Shown here one piece after another: positions 1-7,958 of a stretch of 14,543 bases of DNA (the first letter of the stretch is position 1; the number at the start of each line of letters is the position of its first letter). A program made the position numbers and the translations under genes. This stretch comes from Candidatus Sodaliphilus fimicaballi. Lineage in GTDB: Bacteria > Bacteroidota > Bacteroidia > Bacteroidales > Muribaculaceae. The notes beneath the pieces are model-generated. The model was not told the DNA's origin. It saw only the letters and a list, made by a program, of their open reading frames with translations, and did not search any database. The DNA lies in the NCBI GenBank assembly GCA_018065165.1, contig JAGHTV010000073.1, forward strand, positions 1 through 14,543, in the 5' to 3' direction.

Positions 1-1242
1 GCCCAACTCACACCGGGTGTGTCCTATGTGCAAGTAGAAAACTGCACCATCGCACTGGCCTACATAGCCGGCGAGTGGTATGATCAACCCTCACGCCGCC
101 TCAAGTTGGTGGGTGTGACTGGCACTAATGGCAAGACTACAACTGCGACACTGCTCTACGACCTCACACGCCTCATGGGTTACAAGGCCGGACTGCTGTC
201 GACAGTAAAGAATATAGTAGATACAAAGGAGATTCCTGCAAAGCAGACTACACCTGACCACCTCACACTCAACCGACTGTTGCACGAGATGGTTGAGGCA
301 GGATGCGAGTATGCCTTTATGGAGGTGAGTTCGCACGCCTGCTCGCAGCACCGCATCGACGGACTGCAGTTTGCCGGCGGCATCTTTACCAACCTCACTC
401 GCGATCATCTCGACTATCACAAGACAGTCGACAATTACATTGCAGCCAAGAAGTCGTTCTTTGACTCGCTGCCGGCTCAAGCATTTGCCCTGGTCAACAT
501 TGACGACAAGGTGGGCGAGGTTATGGTACAGAACACCAAGGCCAGCAAGTATACCTACTCACTACGCACTATGGCCGACTACAAGTGCCGTGTGCTCGAA
601 GAGCGTCTTGATGGCACATCGCTGGTAATCAACGGCAAAGACATAGAGGTGCTGTTCACAGGTCGCTTCAATGCCTACAACCTGCTCTCTGTTTACGGTG
701 CAAGCGTGCTGCTGGGCTTTGACCCTGATGAGGTAGCCGTTAAGATGAGTATGCTGCTGCCAGTATCGGGCCGCTTCCAGACCATTCACGCTCCACAGGG
801 CTACACAGCAGTTGTCGACTATGCTCACACCCCCGACGCTCTGGTCAATGTGCTGTCGACCGTACGCGATGTGCTGGGCAACAAGGGCAACATTATCACT
901 GTGTGTGGCTGTGGTGGTAACCGTGATGCCGGCAAGCGTCCCATCATGGCTCGCGAAGCCGCTAACCGTAGCGATAAGGTGATATTTACCAGCGACAACC
1001 CACGCGACGAGGACCCCGAGGAAATCTTGCGCGAGATGATTGCAGGACTCGATGCCGACACTAACAACTATGTGAAGATAACTGATCGTCGCGAGGCCAT
1101 ACGCACAGCGTGCATGCTGGCACAGCGGGGCGATGTGGTAATAGTTGCTGGCAAGGGACACGAAGATTATCAGGAAATCAAGGGCGTTAAGCACCACTTT
1201 GACGACCGCGAGGAACTGAAGAAGATAATGGGAATTGAGTAG
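1..1242 (+). CDS. murE: MurE, UDP-MurNAc-L-Ala-D-Glu:meso-DAP ligase (5' partial)
   Basis: Cytoplasmic Mur ligase that adds the third stem-peptide residue to UDP-MurNAc-L-Ala-D-Glu using ATP. The reading frame is open from base 1 and its first residues ([14 protein letters not shown]) continue the family fold upstream of the GTG at 19. The gene is therefore cut by the window edge, lacking roughly 70-80 N-terminal residues of a protein usually near 490 aa. Visible motifs are the ATP loop GTNGKTT (nt 121-141), MEVSSHA, the AAKKSFFD segment carrying the lysine that is carbamylated in this family, DYAHTPDAL, and DNPR (nt 994-1005). DNPR is the established signature of meso-diaminopimelate rather than lysine specificity. 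The C-terminus has the usual GKGHE and FDDRE stretches. It ends in TAG, followed at once by a GGTTAA repeat tract and mraY. Confidence 0.96.
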   Translation, partial: AQLTPGVSYVQVENCTIALAYIAGEWYDQPSRRLKLVGVTGTNGKTTTATLLYDLTRLMGYKAGLLSTVKNIVDTKEIPAKQTTPDHLTLNRLLHEMVEAGCEYAFMEVSSHACSQHRIDGLQFAGGIFTNLTRDHLDYHKTVDNYIAAKKSFFDSLPAQAFALVNIDDKVGEVMVQNTKASKYTYSLRTMADYKCRVLEERLDGTSLVINGKDIEVLFTGRFNAYNLLSVYGASVLLGFDPDEVAVKMSMLLPVSGRFQTIHAPQGYTAVVDYAHTPDALVNVLSTVRDVLGNKGNIITVCGCGGNRDAGKRPIMAREAANRSDKVIFTSDNPRDEDPEEILREMIAGLDADTNNYVKITDRREAIRTACMLAQRGDVVIVAGKGHEDYQEIKGVKHHFDDREELKKIMGIE

Positions 1243-1245
1243 TAA

Positions 1246-1305
1246 AGGGTTAAAAGGTTAATGGGTTAATGGGTTAACTGGTTAAATAATGGGTTAATGG
1301 GTTGA
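1246..1305. repeat. Period-8 GGTTAA repeat tract, murE-mraY spacer
   Basis: About seven degenerate copies of an 8-nt unit (TGGGTTAA, AAGGTTAA, CTGGTTAA) run head to tail, with one 4-nt ATAA interruption around 1284-1289. The tract starts directly after the murE stop. A 19-nt stretch, TAAAGGGTTAAAAGGTTAA (1243-1261), recurs exactly at 2612-2630 after mraY. The remaining 46 nt before mraY are AT-rich with no recognisable promoter. The function is unknown. Confidence 0.85.
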
Positions 1306-1351
1306 TTTTTAACTCGGTATAAAATAAGAAAAACAGTAAAATTACAACAAT

Positions 1352-2614
1352 ATGCTTTATCATTTGTTTCATGACTTTATAACAAGCGATGTTCCTGGAG
1401 CGCGACTGTTTGAGTACATTACATTCCGCTCGGGCTTTGCTCTTGTTTTGTCACTTTTCATTGCAATCGTCATAGGCGGTCGCATCATCGACTTTTTGAA
1501 AGGACGCCAGATGCACGACAAGGAGCGTGCTGCCAACGAGGGTGGTAACGCGTCAAAGCAAGGTACTCCCACAATGGGTGGTATCATTATCATTATCAGC
1601 ATCTTGATACCTTGCTTGTTGCTGGGTAAGCTCAACAATGTGTACATGCTGCTCATGATCGTGTCTACGCTGTGGTGCGGTGCTCTGGGCTTTGCCGACG
1701 ACTACATTAAGGTTTTCCACCACAACAAGGAAGGCCTCAAGGGCAAGTTCAAGATTGTGGGTCAGGTGGGTCTGGGCCTCATTGTAGCTGCTACAATGTA
1801 TATGAGTCCTGCCATCGTCATCAACGAGAATGTGTCGGTTACCAACACTCAAACCAACGAGATTGTGGTTAACCACAAGACAGTTGCCGAGAAATCGACC
1901 AAGACAACCATCCCGTTTATCAAGAACCACAACCTTGACTACTCAATGTTCTTCCGCTGGGCAGGCAAGCATGCTCAAACTTGCGGTTGGATTCTGTTCA
2001 CACTGCTCACAATCTTTGTGGTGACAGCAGTGAGCAATGGTGCAAACCTCACCGACGGTATGGATGGCCTGGCGGCAGGTACATCGGCAATAGCAGGTCT
2101 GGCACTAGCCATAATGTGCTATCTGGGAGGCAATGTCATCTATGCCTCATACCTCAATATCATGTATATACCCGACAGCTCGGAGCTTGTGGTATATGCA
2201 GCCGCATTTATCGGTGCGACAATAGGTTTCCTGTGGTACAACTCGTTCCCGGCTCCGGTGTTTATGGGTGACACTGGCAGCCTGTGCCTGGGTGGTATCA
2301 TAGGTGTGTATGCACTGCTCATACGCAAGGAGTGGCTGCTCGTGATACTGTGTGGCGTGTTCCTGGTAGAGACTCTCTCGGTAATGCTCCAGGTGTCTTA
2401 CAACAAGTATCACATGCGCAAGTATGGCACTGGCAAGCGTTTGTTCCGCATGACGCCGTTGCATCACCACTTCACGGCCAAGGAAGAGAGCATAAAGTGG
2501 GACTATGTGTTCCACCTGAAGCATCCCGTCCACGAGTCAAAGGTAGTGATGCGTTTCTGCCTCATTGCCATCTTCCTGGCGGTAATCACATTTGTTACAC
2601 TTAAGATAAGATAA
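1352..2614 (+). CDS. mraY: MraY, phospho-MurNAc-pentapeptide translocase
   Basis: Integral membrane enzyme that transfers phospho-MurNAc-pentapeptide from UDP to undecaprenyl phosphate, giving lipid I. Diagnostic motifs are FADDY with the catalytic aspartate pair D116-D117, NLTDGMDGLA (D235), FMGDTGS (D307) and MTPLHHHF (H371-H373). About ten hydrophobic segments are spread over the protein. At 420 aa it is about 60 residues longer than the E. coli enzyme. The extra length lies in two places: a polar stretch at about 152-206 after a transmembrane helix, and about 14 residues after the HHH motif (380-394). Both fit the enlarged Bacteroidetes form. The ATG is preceded by an A-rich leader without a Shine-Dalgarno, normal for this phylum. 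GGTTAA repeat tracts lie on both sides of the gene. Confidence 0.97.
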   Translation: MLYHLFHDFITSDVPGARLFEYITFRSGFALVLSLFIAIVIGGRIIDFLKGRQMHDKERAANEGGNASKQGTPTMGGIIIIISILIPCLLLGKLNNVYMLLMIVSTLWCGALGFADDYIKVFHHNKEGLKGKFKIVGQVGLGLIVAATMYMSPAIVINENVSVTNTQTNEIVVNHKTVAEKSTKTTIPFIKNHNLDYSMFFRWAGKHAQTCGWILFTLLTIFVVTAVSNGANLTDGMDGLAAGTSAIAGLALAIMCYLGGNVIYASYLNIMYIPDSSELVVYAAAFIGATIGFLWYNSFPAPVFMGDTGSLCLGGIIGVYALLIRKEWLLVILCGVFLVETLSVMLQVSYNKYHMRKYGTGKRLFRMTPLHHHFTAKEESIKWDYVFHLKHPVHESKVVMRFCLIAIFLAVITFVTLKIR

Positions 2615-2661
2615 AGGGTTAAAAGGTTAAAAGGTTAAAGGGTTAACCGTTTAAAGGTTAA
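2612..2661. repeat. Period-8 GGTTAA repeat tract, mraY-murD spacer
   Basis: About six copies of an 8-nt unit (AAGGTTAA, AGGGTTAA and the variants CCGTTTAA and AGGTTAA) begin at the mraY stop codon itself. The first 19 nt are identical to the tract after murE (1243-1261). The self-complementary octamer GGTTAACC sits at 2641-2648. This is the same repeat family as the upstream spacer, and its function is unknown. Confidence 0.85.
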
Positions 2662-2671
2662 GACGACCTTT

Positions 2672-2702
2672 TAGAGAACTTAGACGGCTTAGAAAGCTTA
2701 GA
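2672..2702. repeat. Short CTTAGA period-9 repeat upstream of murD
   Basis: Three adjacent 9-nt units (CTTAGACGG, CTTAGAAAG, CTTAGATAT) at 2679-2705 are preceded by a weaker copy, TTTAGAGAA. They follow directly on the GGTTAA tract, so the 111-nt spacer consists of two different short-period repeats and then a poly-A-rich murD leader. Confidence 0.7.
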
Positions 2703-2725
2703 TATAAAAAAAGAAAAACTACGAT

Positions 2726-4066
2726 ATGAAACGAATAGTAATACTGGGTGGCGGCGAGAGCGGTGCAGGTGCAGCCGTTCTGGCGCAGGTCAAAGGTATG
2801 GATGTGTTCTTGAGCGATATGGGCAAGATTGCTCCCAAGTACAAGGAGTTGCTCAACAAGTATGACATTGCTTGGGAAGAGGGTCAACACACCGAGGAGA
2901 AGATTCTCAATGCCGATGAGATCATCAAGAGTCCGGGTATTCCCTTGACTGCCCCCCTCATCGTTAAGGCACAGGAAAAGAATATCCCCATCATAAGCGA
3001 GATTGAGTATGCGGGCCGCTTCACACAAGCCAAGATGGTGTGCATCACAGGTAGCAATGGCAAGACCACAACTACTATGCTCACTTATCACATCCTCAAG
3101 GAGGCAGGCCTCAATGTGGGTCTTGCCGGCAATGTGGGTCACAGCCTTGCCCTGCAAGTGGCTACCGATCCTCACGATGTGTATGTGATAGAGCTGAGCA
3201 GCTTCCAACTCGACAATATGTATGAGTTCAAGGCCAATGTGGCTGTGCTGCTCAACATCACCCCTGACCACCTCGACCGCTATGATCACAAGATGGAGAA
3301 CTATGTTGCTGCCAAGTTCCGCATTATCCAGAACTTGACCAAGGAGGACTCATTCATCTACTGGCAAAACGACCCCATCATTGCTGCTCAGCTCAAGAGT
3401 CTCAATACCGAGGCTCGCATGATGCCATTCACCGCTCAGGAACACGATAATCCCTGTGCAGCCTACATTGAGAATGGCATGATGAAGTTTGACATCGATG
3501 GCAAGCACTGGGAGATAGACCGTGACAAACTGTCGCTCAAGGGTATGCACAATATGTACAACTCGATGGCTGCCGGTCTTAGTGCAAGCCTGCTCAACAT
3601 TGAGAACGAGGTCATCAAGCGTGCGCTGGCCGACTTCCAGGCCGTAGAGCACCGCTTGGAGTATGTGCGCACCCTCAACGGCGTTAAATACATCAACGAC
3701 TCAAAGGCTACCAATGTGAACAGCACCTGGTATGCTCTCGAGAGCATGACCACCCCCGTAGTACTGGTGCTGGGTGGCAAGGATAAGGGTAACGACTATA
3801 CCGAGATTGAAAAGTTTGTCAAGGACAAGGTAAGTGCTATCGTGTGTCTGGGCGTTGACAACGACAAGTTGCACAAGTTCTTTGACGGCAAGGTGCCTGT
3901 GGTTACCGATGCCCGCAGCATGCAGGAGTGTGTCGACAAGTGTCACGACCTGGCTAAGGAAGGCATGACAGTGCTGCTGTCGCCCTGCTGTGCTAGCTTT
4001 GACTTGTTCAAGAGCTATGAGGACCGCGGCAAGCAATTCAAGGAGTGTGTAAATAACCTGAAATAA
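2726..4066 (+). CDS. murD: MurD, UDP-MurNAc-L-Ala:D-glutamate ligase
   Basis: Cytoplasmic ATP-dependent ligase that adds D-glutamate to UDP-MurNAc-L-Ala, the step before MurE. The Rossmann-like N-domain opens with VILGGGESG (5-13) for UDP-substrate binding. The central domain has the ATP loop GSNGKTTTT (109-117), ELSSFQL (156-162) and NITPDHLDRY (177-186). Lysine 197, in AAKFRI, matches the carbamylated lysine of the family. The C-domain shows EHRLE, NDSKATN (324-330) and LSPCCASFD near residue 418. At 446 aa the length is normal. The ATG is the first in frame and is preceded by an A-rich leader (aaaaaaagaaaaacta) without a Shine-Dalgarno. ftsW follows after 33 nt, so the two are probably cotranscribed. 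Confidence 0.97.
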   Translation: MKRIVILGGGESGAGAAVLAQVKGMDVFLSDMGKIAPKYKELLNKYDIAWEEGQHTEEKILNADEIIKSPGIPLTAPLIVKAQEKNIPIISEIEYAGRFTQAKMVCITGSNGKTTTTMLTYHILKEAGLNVGLAGNVGHSLALQVATDPHDVYVIELSSFQLDNMYEFKANVAVLLNITPDHLDRYDHKMENYVAAKFRIIQNLTKEDSFIYWQNDPIIAAQLKSLNTEARMMPFTAQEHDNPCAAYIENGMMKFDIDGKHWEIDRDKLSLKGMHNMYNSMAAGLSASLLNIENEVIKRALADFQAVEHRLEYVRTLNGVKYINDSKATNVNSTWYALESMTTPVVLVLGGKDKGNDYTEIEKFVKDKVSAIVCLGVDNDKLHKFFDGKVPVVTDARSMQECVDKCHDLAKEGMTVLLSPCCASFDLFKSYEDRGKQFKECVNNLK

Positions 4067-4099
4067 TAACATTTGAAATAATCCCCCCTCTTCAGTCTA

Positions 4100-5467
4100 A
4101 TGACCGAAACTAAAGACAACAAAACCTCGTTGCAAGAGACTAACCGCAAGTATGGCGATCCCTGGATTTGGGGCATCTATATTACGCTTGTGATAATCTC
4201 GATTATTGAGAATTACTCGGCATCGAGCCGCAATGTGGCAACGATGGGTGTGTATATGCCCATCATCAAGCACTGCACATTCTTGATAGCCGGAGCGCTG
4301 TGCGTGTACGGTATAGCAAGAGTTGACTACAACAAGCAGTGGTTCCTCAACACGAGCATTGCCTTCCTGGCCATGTTCACTGTGATCACATTGATATGGG
4401 TAATGTTCTTTGGCGAGGAGGTCAATGGTGCACAGCGTGCCATAAAACTACCGGGATTCTCGATACAGCCAGCCGAGATTGCCAAGTTGTCGATAGTCAC
4501 GCTACTGGCTTATATACTGGCAAAGAGCCAGACGGGTAACGACATATCTAAAAAGGGTATGATATGTGCTGGTATTGCCGTGGCGGTGTATGGCGGCCTG
4601 ATGGTGAAGAATGGTCTCACCAACTTCTTGCTGCTCATCTCGGTGTGCGTGTCGATGCTAGTCATAGGCGGTGCAAGTTTCAAGAAAATCGTCTACTTGT
4701 TTGGCAGCCTCCTGATATGCGGTGGCCTGTTTTTTGCAATATCTCATATAGGCAAGGGCAATGACAAGGTGCTCGACGATGCCGAGCGTCAGATGCGCAT
4801 TGAGCAAAACTTGCCCGAGAATCCTGCCGACTCATTAGGCGTTAAGGAAGAGCAGAGTTTCGGCCGCTCAAGTACTTGGGTAGCCCGTGTAGAACGCTGG
4901 TGGCATAGCGACTCGCTGGTGTACTGGGGCATTACCAGCAAGAACCAGCAGGAGATGTTCTCACGCATGGCACAGGCTCATGGTGGCCTAGTGGGCGTGG
5001 GTCCCGGCCAGTCGCGTGAGTGTGCACGCTTGCCGCTGGCATTCAGTGACTACGTATTCTCTATCATCGTCGAGGAGATAGGCTTCGTAGGCGGTACTGT
5101 GGTGCTGTTGCTGTACCTGTCGTTGCTGGGCCGAGCCATGATGATTGTGCGTCGCAGCAACCGTGTGTTGCCCTCGTTGCTCATCATAGGTATGGCGTCA
5201 CTCATCACATTCCAGGCCTTGTTCCACATGGCTATCAATGTGGGCTTGTTCCCCGTGTCGGGTCAGCCATTGCCTCTCATCTCTAATGGTGGTACATCGA
5301 TACTGGTAATGAGTTGTGCATTTGGCATGATGCTGAGTGTGAGCCGCACCATAACTAACAATAAAAACGCTAACAATAACAATACAAAGGAAAAAGAGGT
5401 TGAGTTGCCCGAGGGTCTTGACGCCGAGAACCCAACCCAGATAATTCCTAGAAATGTGTGGAGATAA
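4100..5467 (+). CDS. ftsW: FtsW, septal SEDS peptidoglycan glycosyltransferase
   Basis: Polytopic membrane protein that polymerises lipid II at the septum together with a class B penicillin-binding protein. It lies between murD and murG, as is standard for ftsW, and has about ten hydrophobic segments. Family hallmarks are NGAQRAIKLPGFSIQPAEIAKL-like sequence (109-130), a MAQAHGGLVGVGPGQSRE loop (290-307), SDYVFSIIVEEIGFVGG with D317 aligned to the proposed catalytic aspartate of SEDS enzymes, and PLPLISNGGTS near the C-terminus. The loop at about 217-290 is longer than in E. coli. The position that usually reads PDxGT has KNGLTN instead (170-175). The hydrophilic, Asn-rich C-tail after the last helix is cytoplasmic. 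The stop is 4 nt before the murG start, which indicates translational coupling. Confidence 0.95.
   Translation: MTETKDNKTSLQETNRKYGDPWIWGIYITLVIISIIENYSASSRNVATMGVYMPIIKHCTFLIAGALCVYGIARVDYNKQWFLNTSIAFLAMFTVITLIWVMFFGEEVNGAQRAIKLPGFSIQPAEIAKLSIVTLLAYILAKSQTGNDISKKGMICAGIAVAVYGGLMVKNGLTNFLLLISVCVSMLVIGGASFKKIVYLFGSLLICGGLFFAISHIGKGNDKVLDDAERQMRIEQNLPENPADSLGVKEEQSFGRSSTWVARVERWWHSDSLVYWGITSKNQQEMFSRMAQAHGGLVGVGPGQSRECARLPLAFSDYVFSIIVEEIGFVGGTVVLLLYLSLLGRAMMIVRRSNRVLPSLLIIGMASLITFQALFHMAINVGLFPVSGQPLPLISNGGTSILVMSCAFGMMLSVSRTITNNKNANNNNTKEKEVELPEGLDAENPTQIIPRNVWR
5460..5463 (+). promoter_or_regulatory. Shine-Dalgarno (GGAG) selecting the murG start
   Basis: GGAG lies inside the last codons of ftsW, 8 nt before ATG 5472. 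Most other genes here have no Shine-Dalgarno, so this site favours 5472 over the in-frame ATG at 5454, which would add MCGDND ahead of the conserved glycosyltransferase N-terminus. Confidence 0.6.
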
Positions 5468-5471
5468 CGAT

Positions 5472-6569
5472 ATGAATATACTGATAAGTGGAGGCGGAAC
5501 CGGTGGACACATCTTCCCCGCTCTGTCGATTGCAGGAGAAATCAAACGTCGTATGCCCGAGGCCAACATCCTCTTTGTAGGTGCCGAGGGTCGCATGGAA
5601 ATGGAAAAGGTTCCCGCAGCGGGCTACACCATCAAGGCACTGCCCGTGAGCGGTATCGACCGCAAAAACCCCGTCAAGGCCGTCAAGGCTGTGCTCAAGC
5701 TGTTCAAGTGCATGAGAATGGCCAAGCAGATAGTCAAGGAGTTCAAGCCCGACATCGCCATAGGTGTGGGTGGCTATGCCAGTGGTCCTGTGCTCAAGGC
5801 GGCTCAAAAGGCTGGTATCCCCACACTGCTGCAAGAGCAGAACTCTTATGCTGGTGTGACCAACAAGCTGCTGGCCAAGGAGGCCAAGTGCATATGCGTG
5901 GCCTATGAGGGAATGGACCGTTTCTTTGACGGCGACAAGATAGTCGTTACTGGCAACCCCGTGCGTCGCAACCTGCTCGAGTGCACTGCCACTCCTCAAG
6001 AGGCTCGCGAGGCTATGGGCATCGACCCCGAGAAGAAGACAATCCTCATCATAGGCGGTAGTCTGGGTGCTCGCACCGTGAACAACGCCATAAAGGCGGG
6101 GCTTGGCAAGATTGCTGCCCAAGACGATGTGCAGGTGGGGTGGCAAACCGGCAAGTTCTATGACGCCGAGTGCCGTGAAGCCCTTGCTGCATCGGGTGCC
6201 AAGAATGTGATACAGATGCCGTTTATCAGCAATATGGATATGGCCTATCGTGCTGCCGACCTGGTAGTATCGCGTGCCGGAGCAAGCTCGGTGAGCGAGC
6301 TGCAGCTGCTGGGCAAGGCTTCAATCCTGGTTCCATCGCCCAATGTGGCCGAGGACCATCAAACCAAGAACGCTATGGCTCTAGTCAACCGCAACGCTGC
6401 CATTATGGTAAAGGATGCCGATGCTGGCGAGCGTATGGTAGATGTGATGCTGCGCACCGTGAGCGATACCGATGTGACCGCTACACTCAGCGCCAATGTT
6501 GCCGCAATGGCGTTGCCAAACTCGGCCGAGGTTATCGTTGACCATGTACTGGAACTTATCAACAAGTAA
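5472..6569 (+). CDS. murG: MurG, UDP-GlcNAc:lipid I N-acetylglucosaminyltransferase
   Basis: Peripheral inner-membrane GT28 glycosyltransferase that converts lipid I to lipid II on the cytoplasmic face. I place the start at ATG 5472 (365 aa, MNILISGGG), because the GGGTGGH motif then sits at residues 7-13 as in the family and GGAG is well spaced upstream. The alternative ATG 5454 adds six residues and overlaps ftsW. Motifs in order are GGGTGGHIFPAL, GVGGYASGP (98-106), LLQEQNSYAGVTN (119-131), VTGNPVRRN (159-167), GGSLGARTVN (195-204) and the UDP-GlcNAc-binding VSRAGASSVSELQLLG (266-281), followed by NVAEDHQTKNA (291-301). The stop is 9 nt before murC. Its place after ftsW is conserved in dcw clusters. 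Confidence 0.97.
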   Translation: MNILISGGGTGGHIFPALSIAGEIKRRMPEANILFVGAEGRMEMEKVPAAGYTIKALPVSGIDRKNPVKAVKAVLKLFKCMRMAKQIVKEFKPDIAIGVGGYASGPVLKAAQKAGIPTLLQEQNSYAGVTNKLLAKEAKCICVAYEGMDRFFDGDKIVVTGNPVRRNLLECTATPQEAREAMGIDPEKKTILIIGGSLGARTVNNAIKAGLGKIAAQDDVQVGWQTGKFYDAECREALAASGAKNVIQMPFISNMDMAYRAADLVVSRAGASSVSELQLLGKASILVPSPNVAEDHQTKNAMALVNRNAAIMVKDADAGERMVDVMLRTVSDTDVTATLSANVAAMALPNSAEVIVDHVLELINK

Positions 6570-6578
6570 ACACTGACG

Positions 6579-7958
6579 ATGAAAGAATTTGACTCACTAT
6601 ACTTTGTAGGCGCTGGTGGCATAGGTATGGCTGCCCTTGAGCGCTACTTCCTGGCAATGAACAAGCGCATTGCCGGCTATGACCGCACTCCTAGCGATCT
6701 TACACGCGCACTCGAGGGCGAGGGCGTGGAAATCGTGTATGACGACGATCCCGCACTTATCCCCGACTACTGCCGCAACCCCGAGACTACACTCGTTGTG
6801 TACACTCCCGCAGTGCCCGAGTCGCACCGTGGACTGCAGTACTTCCGTGCTGGCGGTTTTGAGGTTGTAAAGCGTTCAAAGTTGCTGGGCATAGTTACCG
6901 AGAATAGCAAGGGACTGTGCTTTGCCGGCACTCACGGCAAGACTACAACCTCGAGCATGGCCGCTCACATCATGCAGGTGAGTGGGGTAGGTAGCAATGC
7001 CTTCCTGGGAGGCGTGTTGCGCAACTACGGCAGCAACTTCCTGCTGTCGCACACCAGTCCTTACTCTGTAATCGAGGCCGATGAGTTTGACCGCTCGTTC
7101 CACACACTGCGTCCGCATGTGGCTGTTATCACCAGTACCGATGCCGACCATCTCGACATCTATGGCAACTATGAGAACTACCTCGAGAGCTTCGCTCACT
7201 TCACCGAGCTCATTCGCCCTGACGGTTACCTCGTGGTACACACAGGTCTTGACCTGGTTCCGCGCCCTGTAGAGGGAGTCACTATATATACCTACTCGCA
7301 GACTGAGGGCGACTTTCACGCTCAAAATGTGCGTTATGGCGACGGCGAGATAACTTTTGACATGGTTACCCCATGGGAAACCATTACCGATGTGCAACTG
7401 GGCGTGCCCGTTGAAATCAACATCGAGAACGCTATTGCAGCGATGGCTGCCTGCCGCATCGTGGGCATTGAACCCAAGGATATGAAAGAGGCTATGGCGT
7501 CGTTTATGGGTCCCAAGCGCCGCTTTGAGTTCCACCTCAAGGAGAGTGGCCCCAATGGCAAGGTTGTCATCGACGACTATGCCCATCACCCCGACGAGAT
7601 TAAGGCTAGCATCACCTCGGTGCGCAAGCTGTATCCTGGCCGCAAGATATCGGTAATCTTCCAGCCACACCTGTTCTCGCGCACCCGCGACTTGTGTGAC
7701 GGATTTGCCCAAGCTCTGTCGTTGGCCGACGAGTTGTATCTGCTGCCCATTTACCCCGCTCGCGAGGAACCTATACCCGGTGTAACATCGCAAATTATCC
7801 TCGACAAGGTAACTTGCCCCATAAAAAACATTTACACCAAAGAAAATTTGATTAATTCACTTCAATTTCTTAACTTTGAAGTCTGTTTAACTGTGGGAGC
7901 AGGTGATGTAGTAAACTTGCTGCCTCAAGTGTGCGCCGAGATACAAAAACAACACTAG
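6579..7958 (+). CDS. murC: MurC, UDP-MurNAc:L-alanine ligase
   Basis: Cytoplasmic Mur ligase that adds L-alanine to UDP-MurNAc, the first step of the peptide chain. The N-domain begins with VGAGGIGMAAL (10-20). The ATP loop GTHGKTTT is at 117-124, then EADEFDRS (166-173), TDADHLDIYG (187-196), DDYAHHPDEI, FQPHLFSRT and YPAREEPIPGV in the C-domain. At 459 aa the length is normal. This form could also be called an Mpl-type ligase, but the position between murG and ftsQ and the motifs fit MurC. The last 50 codons contain an AT-rich patch (about 7803-7880) unlike the rest of the gene, in which a promoter-like sequence is embedded. The TAG stop overlaps the ftsQ GTG by one base (TAGTG). Confidence 0.95.
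   Translation: MKEFDSLYFVGAGGIGMAALERYFLAMNKRIAGYDRTPSDLTRALEGEGVEIVYDDDPALIPDYCRNPETTLVVYTPAVPESHRGLQYFRAGGFEVVKRSKLLGIVTENSKGLCFAGTHGKTTTSSMAAHIMQVSGVGSNAFLGGVLRNYGSNFLLSHTSPYSVIEADEFDRSFHTLRPHVAVITSTDADHLDIYGNYENYLESFAHFTELIRPDGYLVVHTGLDLVPRPVEGVTIYTYSQTEGDFHAQNVRYGDGEITFDMVTPWETITDVQLGVPVEINIENAIAAMAACRIVGIEPKDMKEAMASFMGPKRRFEFHLKESGPNGKVVIDDYAHHPDEIKASITSVRKLYPGRKISVIFQPHLFSRTRDLCDGFAQALSLADELYLLPIYPAREEPIPGVTSQIILDKVTCPIKNIYTKENLINSLQFLNFEVCLTVGAGDVVNLLPQVCAEIQKQH
7847..7878 (+). promoter_or_regulatory. Putative Bacteroides-type promoter inside murC, reading into ftsQAZ
   Basis: TTTG (7847-7850), a 20-nt spacer and TAACTTTG (7871-7878) match exactly the Bacteroidetes primary sigma consensus (-33 TTTG, about 19-21 nt, -7 TAnnTTTG). 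The surrounding 80 bases are much more AT-rich than the rest of murC. Transcription would start near 7882-7886, giving a leader of about 75 nt to the ftsQ GTG. It would let ftsQ, ftsA and ftsZ be expressed apart from the mur genes. The consensus is established; activity at this site is inferred. Confidence 0.65.

Noticed and set aside
19..21. GTG as the start of murE
   Set aside because: The frame is open to base 1 and the upstream residues match MurE, so the true start lies outside the window.
1302..1324. TTGATT and TATAAA before mraY as a sigma-70-type promoter
   Set aside because: The spacing is only 11 nt and Bacteroidetes do not use this consensus.
1246..2661. GGTTAA arrays as CRISPR or telomere repeats
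   Set aside because: There are no spacers of constant length, the units are 8 nt and degenerate, and the arrays sit between genes of a conserved operon.
2653..2671. AAAGGT/ACCTTT hairpin before murD as a terminator
   Set aside because: The stem is only 6 bp and AT-rich, and no run of T follows; the mur genes are probably cotranscribed through it.
5454..5456. ATG as the murG start
   Set aside because: It overlaps ftsW and adds a non-family MCGDND extension; ATG 5472 has GGAG 8 nt upstream and the standard N-terminus.
6876..7793. Long minus-strand open frame (305 codons) opposite murC, with others at 562-1197, 2651-3289, 5448-6146 and 8752-9441
   Set aside because: Each lies wholly or largely opposite a well-identified gene, has no recognisable domain and arises from the codon bias of the + strand genes.
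7931..7933. GTG as the ftsQ start
   Set aside because: It is possible, but GTG 7958 overlaps the murC stop and gives the usual short basic N-terminus just before the membrane helix.
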